IMG/VR virus record: IMGVR_UViG_3300050015_000192
Location: 1-25,034 of that record
Length of the DNA: 25,034 nucleotides
Reading direction: 5' to 3' (one strand)
From: a virus
A program made the translations under genes and the position numbers. Shown here piece by piece: positions 20,387 through 25,034 of this stretch (the first letter of the stretch is position 1; each line of letters opens with the position of its first letter). Under the pieces are notes generated by a model. It was given only the letters and a program-made list of their open reading frames with translations. It did not search any database and was not told where the DNA came from.

Positions 20387-23300
20387 TTCAGTCGAAAAAA
20401 TAGTCAATACTACTCTGAACGTCAACACAGCTGGAGGAGTCAACTCGGTCAATGCCCTGATGGGTGCCTTCAATTCGCTTGGTGGTGGCGTCACTGGCGT
20501 CATAAGCTCCCTGATGAAGTTTGCCCCTCAGATTGCCATTATTGGTGGAGCGGTCGCAGTTATTGGTGGTATTGCGATGGCCCTGAACCAAGCGAAGAAC
20601 GCAGCGGCGGACTTCCAGAAGGATATGGCCAACGTCAACACCCTGCTGGCTGGTTCTATTGTTGGTATCAAACAGCTGAGTGATGAAGTTCTAGTCATGA
20701 GCGGGAACATTCCTCTGGCCACGAAAGACTTGGCCAATGGTCTGTACCAGGTCGTTTCTGCGGGCATCCCTGCGGCGGAAGCTATGGACATCCTGGCCAC
20801 AGGAGCAAAGGCGGCGGTCGGAGGAGTTACAGACTCGGCCACCTCTCTGAAGGTTCTCATTGGCGTTATCAATGCCTATGGATATTCAACGTCTGACGCG
20901 AACATGGTGTCAGATAAGCTGTTCGAGGCGGTCAAGCTTGGTATCTTCAACTACCAGGAGCTTGCCACTACTTTGGGTACTGTCATTCCTCAGGCAGTTT
21001 CCTTGAAGGTCCCGCTTGATACGCTGTTGGCCGGCATGGTAGGACTGACTCGAGGCGGATACGATGCTGCTCAGGCCTCGACTGCTCTGCGTGGCGTCCT
21101 GAACCAACTCCTTTCACCTTCAGACGCTCTGGCGGCCACAGTCAAGAAACTTGGTTATGAGAACGCGGAGTCGATGGTCAAGACTTTGGGCTTGAAAGGT
21201 ATGCTTGACAAGCTCGCGGACTCTACTGGTGGCAGTGCCTCGGAGATGGCCAAACTGTTCCCTGAAGTCCGTGGCATGGGCGCGGTAATGTCTCTGACCG
21301 GCAATCAAGCTGGTAGTTTTGCAGAGGCTATTGATAGCATCACAAACTCTACTGGTGCGGCAGATGAGGCGTTCAAGGCGCAGATGAGTACCTTGCGCGA
21401 GAATGAACAGCTCATGAAGAACAACTTTAAGAAGGTCCTCATCGAGCTTGGTGAGAAAACACTACCGTTTGCGACTAGAGCGGTCATAGGCCTGACCGGT
21501 GCTCTCGGAGACCTTGCCCTTGCATGGATGAACCCAGGCCCAGGAACACCTCTTGGCGGTGCACAAGAAAAGTTAGCTGCCATCGAAAAGCAGATAGAGC
21601 AGATACAGAGCCACAACACTGGGACGAATATACAGTTACAAGAGCAGTTGGGGCCATTGATTAAGGCCAGAGACCTCTATCGACAGTTCCTCAAGGGGTC
21701 AATCACTGAGGAGGAGATGACCGTAGGTATCACATACACCGCCAACTCCGGCTCGGCAGACGTAGTTACTGGAGCGGGACCTCCTGGTGGAATGGCGGAG
21801 GCACAGAGAGCGGCAGCAGCTACAGCAGAGGCAAAGGCAGCCGCTAAAAAGAGGCTGGACGCGCAGATTGCTGCGGATAAGGAGTATGGGGCCTCTGTCG
21901 GTCAGACCTATGTGGACCTGGAGAAATTGACCACCTCAGCCTATACGCAGGACGTTAAGGACTTGAACACCCTGTACGCGAAACGTATGGGTATCATCAA
22001 GGCCTCGAGTTCGTCTGAGACGGCCCAGGCCAAGGACATCGTTGCCCTCAATAAGTGGAAGTCTGCTCAGCTCTCTGCCATTAAGGAAGCCCAACCTGCT
22101 GCGAAAAAAACCGATGCACAAACGGCAGTGGAACAGGCGCAAAAGGCAGTGGACCCGGCGCGGGAGTCAGCGGAGAAGGACATCAATAACTCCCTACTTG
22201 AACTGAAGCGGAACTACTACAAGGCCACGCATACTTTGGTCGAGGGTGAGATGTACGACATCAACCTTCAAGCCAAGGACTACCTCGCAGCCGGTCTCAA
22301 AAAGAATGAAGTGGACAAGTGGGTAGCAACGTCGAAGGCGGAGATTGACCGTCAGGCGGCGGCGACTACTCTTGAAACGGCCAAAGCTGCGAATGAAGCA
22401 GCGTTTCAGGCGACTGTTGCTGCGAATCAGGCCCTGGTGGACAATAAGAGAACGGCCACGGACCAAATCTCTCAGGTCATCGTCGATGGGTATCAGCTTC
22501 AGTACAATGCAGCGGTCAAGGCTGAGAACGACGCTACCACTCTCAAACAGAAAGGGTTGACCGATTCCATTACAGCGATGCAGAAGTACACGACGGATGC
22601 CACGGCTCAGGTAGATTCTCTGCTTAAGATTCAGCTGAATGCGTTGAACGCCAAAATCACGGCGGAGCAGAAGTACACCACGGAGGCGACGGAGCAGGTA
22701 GATTCTCTACTCAGGGTTCAGCTGGCCAGCATCGACACGGCTAAGAACGCTCAGTTGGACGCTCTTCAGGCTCAGGCAGATGCACAAACTGGAAGCATCG
22801 ATGCACAAATCAAAGCTCTTCAGGATGCCGACCAAGCGGAGTCTCGAGCGGAAACGATGGCCGGCCTTCAGACTACTTTGTCCAATGCTAAGACTCCTCA
22901 GGCCATTGCAGCAGCTCAGGCGGCGATTCAGAAAGAGAAAAACAAGGAAGAGTATGACGACAAGTTGGCGTCTCTTCAGGCTCAGCGTACCGCCGTGGTC
23001 GCTACTGCGGCAGCAGAGCGGAAGCAGATTACGGACACCGCTACTGTGGCGTCAGCGGCCGCACAGAGTACAGCCGATGCTAAGAAGGCCGCTCTTGCAT
23101 CCGAATTGGCTTCAGTGACAGCCACACTCCAAAGCGAGTTGACCGCCGCACAGAACGCAGCTGACATTAAGAAAGCTGCTCTTGCATCGGACCTGGCCGA
23201 TATTGTTACCAAACTCCAAAATGAACTGACTGCTGAGCAGACGGCGAACGCCATCAAGCTCACGGACCTGGACACCTATTACAGCGAGAAGATGCTGAAG

Positions 23301-23855
23301 CGTAATGCCGACGCTGCGGCCGAGGTCATGGTAGCACAGAACACCTGGGCGACCATTCAGACTATGATGCAGACGACACAGGCAGCCTGGGCGGGCAATC
23401 CCGCCGTTGCCAACAGCGCGTTCAGCAACATCTCTACGCTGACCGGCACCACCATTCCGGCAGTCACCGGCGCGTCAGTGAATGTTCAAGCCAATGGTAA
23501 GGCTCCGTCAGGTCTCAGTGTTGGGACAACAGTCAAAACTGGCGGCGGAGACTACATCATTACGAAGGTAAACTACGATGGTAGTTACGCTAGTGTTCCC
23601 GCTACCGGAGGGGGAACGAAGCACTATGGCAACGGTGGCACGGCCTGGTATCCGCAGTTCGCTCTCATTGGAGAGAACGGACCTGAAGATATTGTGCCGC
23701 ATGACTCCAAGCCAACCGCATCACAGCAGAGCAACGCGGTCCTCACCTCACAACTCAATACCGTGGTCAAATTGCTCTACAGACTCGCAGACGGGGTTCC
23801 AGATATATCGTCCAACATCCAGAAGCTCGGGCGTGGACTAGGAGCGCAGATATGA
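20379..23855 (+). CDS. Tape measure protein
   Basis: At 1158 aa this is the second-longest kind of gene expected in such a genome, after a GT-type frameshift, with an AAGGAGG ribosome site. N-terminal: Gly/Ala-rich hydrophobic segment about 52-69 (IAIIGGAVAVIGGIAMAL), then TP901-type PhageMin_Tail features such as ADFQKDMANVNTLLAG and VVSAGIPAAEAMD. Middle: coiled coil with Ala/Lys/Glu-rich helices, including two pairs of 29-residue repeats (about 735-792 and 899-956). C-terminal: GGTKHYGNGGTAWYP and FALIGENGPEDIVPHD, a common tape measure end. Length about 1158 x 0.15 nm predicts a tail near 170 nm, by the known rule that tape measure length sets tail length. Confidence 0.95.
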   Translation: MADSVEKIVNTTLNVNTAGGVNSVNALMGAFNSLGGGVTGVISSLMKFAPQIAIIGGAVAVIGGIAMALNQAKNAAADFQKDMANVNTLLAGSIVGIKQLSDEVLVMSGNIPLATKDLANGLYQVVSAGIPAAEAMDILATGAKAAVGGVTDSATSLKVLIGVINAYGYSTSDANMVSDKLFEAVKLGIFNYQELATTLGTVIPQAVSLKVPLDTLLAGMVGLTRGGYDAAQASTALRGVLNQLLSPSDALAATVKKLGYENAESMVKTLGLKGMLDKLADSTGGSASEMAKLFPEVRGMGAVMSLTGNQAGSFAEAIDSITNSTGAADEAFKAQMSTLRENEQLMKNNFKKVLIELGEKTLPFATRAVIGLTGALGDLALAWMNPGPGTPLGGAQEKLAAIEKQIEQIQSHNTGTNIQLQEQLGPLIKARDLYRQFLKGSITEEEMTVGITYTANSGSADVVTGAGPPGGMAEAQRAAAATAEAKAAAKKRLDAQIAADKEYGASVGQTYVDLEKLTTSAYTQDVKDLNTLYAKRMGIIKASSSSETAQAKDIVALNKWKSAQLSAIKEAQPAAKKTDAQTAVEQAQKAVDPARESAEKDINNSLLELKRNYYKATHTLVEGEMYDINLQAKDYLAAGLKKNEVDKWVATSKAEIDRQAAATTLETAKAANEAAFQATVAANQALVDNKRTATDQISQVIVDGYQLQYNAAVKAENDATTLKQKGLTDSITAMQKYTTDATAQVDSLLKIQLNALNAKITAEQKYTTEATEQVDSLLRVQLASIDTAKNAQLDALQAQADAQTGSIDAQIKALQDADQAESRAETMAGLQTTLSNAKTPQAIAAAQAAIQKEKNKEEYDDKLASLQAQRTAVVATAAAERKQITDTATVASAAAQSTADAKKAALASELASVTATLQSELTAAQNAADIKKAALASDLADIVTKLQNELTAEQTANAIKLTDLDTYYSEKMLKRNADAAAEVMVAQNTWATIQTMMQTTQAAWAGNPAVANSAFSNISTLTGTTIPAVTGASVNVQANGKAPSGLSVGTTVKTGGGDYIITKVNYDGSYASVPATGGGTKHYGNGGTAWYPQFALIGENGPEDIVPHDSKPTASQQSNAVLTSQLNTVVKLLYRLADGVPDISSNIQKLGRGLGAQI
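22581..22754 (+). repeat. 29-codon tandem repeat pair in tape measure gene
   Basis: Two adjacent 87-base units, 22581-22667 and 22668-22754. The translated units share QKYTT-D/E-AT-A/E-QVDSLL-K/R-x-QL and are nearly identical in DNA for the first 41 bases. They lie in frame in the coiled-coil part of the tape measure protein, so each copy adds 29 residues. Confidence 0.85.
23073..23246 (+). repeat. Second 29-codon repeat pair in tape measure gene
   Basis: Two adjacent 87-base units, 23073-23159 and 23160-23246, coding AD-A/I-KKAALAS-E/D-LA then TLQ/KLQ-x-ELTA. Same period as the pair at 22581 although the sequence differs. It suggests the middle of the tape measure grew by duplication of one 29-residue coiled-coil module. 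Confidence 0.8.
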
Positions 23856-25034
23856 GTATGAAAGTAGTGGCAGACTCCATCACCTATGATGTCCCGATTC
23901 GTCCCTGGCAGTTGCGGGACATGGCAACGCAGGAAGAGAGTCAGGCCTTGCTCGACAACATCAACAGTGCCGCCAGTACGATTCCTGACCCTCAGGGGTT
24001 GACGCTTTCACTGATGGCCACAGACTTGCATCGGTTCAACTGGCGGCATGTCTCCAGCATCTCGCTGGACAGCGGCATCTCATGGCGCAAGGCTGGATTC
24101 GTGGATAAGACCATCATACCGGACTGGCTTGGAATCCATTACGACTTCGCTTTGGACTTCCTGGTCAGTGCGAACGCTGAGCAAGCACCTGTCCGGTATC
24201 CGGCATCCGGTTATATGTGGGGGAATCAGAGCCTTTCCGGACTGTCCCAGGCAGGGAATGTTCCTGCCTTTCCAGAATTGCACTACCTGGCTCCGCTCTT
24301 TTACTGCCCTCTTAGCAACACGCTGGTGGACTTTGCGGGCCAGGCCCTTACGTTTACACGTCTAGTGGCGAAAACTCACAACAGCGTGGTCTACGCCATC
24401 AATGCGCCCATCTTTGACGCTGGCCTTTACTTGGCATCTGACACTGCGCAGGACATGGCACTGTGGACACCGCACACGACCCTAGTCAAGACTGTGGCCA
24501 TGCAAATCAAGATGACGCGCGCAAGTGGCGCAGGTTCAGCTCTCACCATCTGGTCATCGGTAAATAACACGCTCGCATTCAACACTTCCACGAACGTCTT
24601 GACATGGACAGACGGGACCACGACGGTCAGCATCACCTTCCCGACCTCAGCATGGCTGGCTGGCACAGTGTTGGACATCGTGGTCATTCGGGACGCCGGC
24701 AATGCCGTCACCCTGGCAGTCCATCCGGCTGCTGGTTCATGGGTCGTCGGGACTGGAACGCTGGCACTCCTGACGTGGCCACAGTTGACCCTCGGGAATC
24801 TTGAGGGCAGTATTGCGAACCTCGTGGAATATCCATACGTCCTGGCCAGTGCAGAGTATCAGGCGCTTACCTTTTCCTCATTGTCGCTGCTCTTCAACAC
24901 TTTGTATATTGGCAATAGGTACGCAGGAGAGATAATCAAGGGTTCTAACAAGCGACTCCTCAATGCCAGTGGAGCTGACATCTCAGCACTCCTTGGCGGT
25001 GTGGACATTCCCATCAGTTCAACATCCGTGACCA
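23852..25034 (+). CDS. Distal tail / baseplate protein, 3'-truncated by the window
   Basis: An open frame starts at ATG 23852 (overlap ATGA with the tape measure stop), with GGAG upstream, and runs without a stop to the window end (394 codons visible). Residues 1-180 (SMKVVADSITYDVPIRPWQLRD, then DLHRFNWRHVSSISLDSG) have a mixed beta pattern with no assigned family. Residues about 200-345 resemble a LamG/ConA-like jelly-roll: KTVAMQIKM, SALTIWSSV, TWTDGTTTVSI, WLAGTVLDIVVI and the typical end GSIANLVEYPYVLASAEYQAL. Such modules bind carbohydrate, and in this position, right after the tape measure, the protein would be a distal tail or receptor-binding component. The C-terminal function is unknown because the gene is incomplete. 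Confidence 0.75.
   Translation, partial: MSMKVVADSITYDVPIRPWQLRDMATQEESQALLDNINSAASTIPDPQGLTLSLMATDLHRFNWRHVSSISLDSGISWRKAGFVDKTIIPDWLGIHYDFALDFLVSANAEQAPVRYPASGYMWGNQSLSGLSQAGNVPAFPELHYLAPLFYCPLSNTLVDFAGQALTFTRLVAKTHNSVVYAINAPIFDAGLYLASDTAQDMALWTPHTTLVKTVAMQIKMTRASGAGSALTIWSSVNNTLAFNTSTNVLTWTDGTTTVSITFPTSAWLAGTVLDIVVIRDAGNAVTLAVHPAAGSWVVGTGTLALLTWPQLTLGNLEGSIANLVEYPYVLASAEYQALTFSSLSLLFNTLYIGNRYAGEIIKGSNKRLLNASGADISALLGGVDIPISSTSVT

Noticed and set aside
22581-23246. CRISPR-like array
   Set aside because: Repeats are directly adjacent, in frame and translate to a coiled coil; there are no unique spacers and no cas genes.

Overview
The window is part of the genome of a tailed double-stranded DNA bacteriophage (Caudoviricetes). 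All genes lie on the + strand, are tightly packed with many ATGA, TAATG or TGATG stop/start overlaps, and run in the canonical order terminase - portal - MuF head protein - scaffold - major capsid - head-tail connectors - tail tube - frameshifted tail chaperone - tape measure - distal tail. No sheath-like gene occurs between the connectors and the tape measure, so a long flexible (siphovirus-like) tail is the best guess. GGAGG-type ribosome binding sites and some GTG/TTG starts point to a bacterial host that cannot be named from this sequence. No integrase, repressor, tRNA or lysis gene is visible here.

Layout. (1) 54-1059: a nucleotide-metabolism cluster with a stand-alone glycyl-radical (NrdD C-terminal-like) domain, a DUF7768-type nucleoside-deoxyribosyltransferase-like protein and dUTPase, closed by a rho-independent terminator at 1089-1114. 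(2) 1248-4894: small, mostly unknown early-type genes behind promoter 1, including an AP2-domain protein, a small membrane protein, a Cys4 protein, a VRR-NUC nuclease and an HNH nuclease. (3) 4953-7671: promoter 2, a DUF488-like protein, a 468-aa protein resembling phage 'antirestriction adenine methyltransferase'/Mom-like GNAT proteins, and a ParB/Srx-fold protein, probably a DNA-modification or antirestriction unit. (4) 7671-14749: small and large terminase, portal, a 995-aa multidomain MuF protein and two small genes, one a putative HExxH metallopeptidase. (5) 14865-25034: promoter 3, scaffold, major capsid, connectors, two paralogous tail-tube-like proteins, tail chaperones with a programmed -1 frameshift, tape measure, and a distal tail protein that runs off the window.

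The most striking object is the MuF protein (11116-14103). After a minor-head domain it carries what looks like a zeta-toxin-type kinase whose P-loop has moved from the N-terminal to the C-terminal end of the domain (an apparent circular permutation), followed by an ADP-ribosyltransferase domain with R, SWS and E-Y-E motifs. It is a plausible capsid-packaged effector delivered with the DNA. Three promoters share a TTGCAA-N16-TATAnT architecture; two of them are almost identical over 34 bases, which suggests coordinated transcription of modules 2, 3 and 5.
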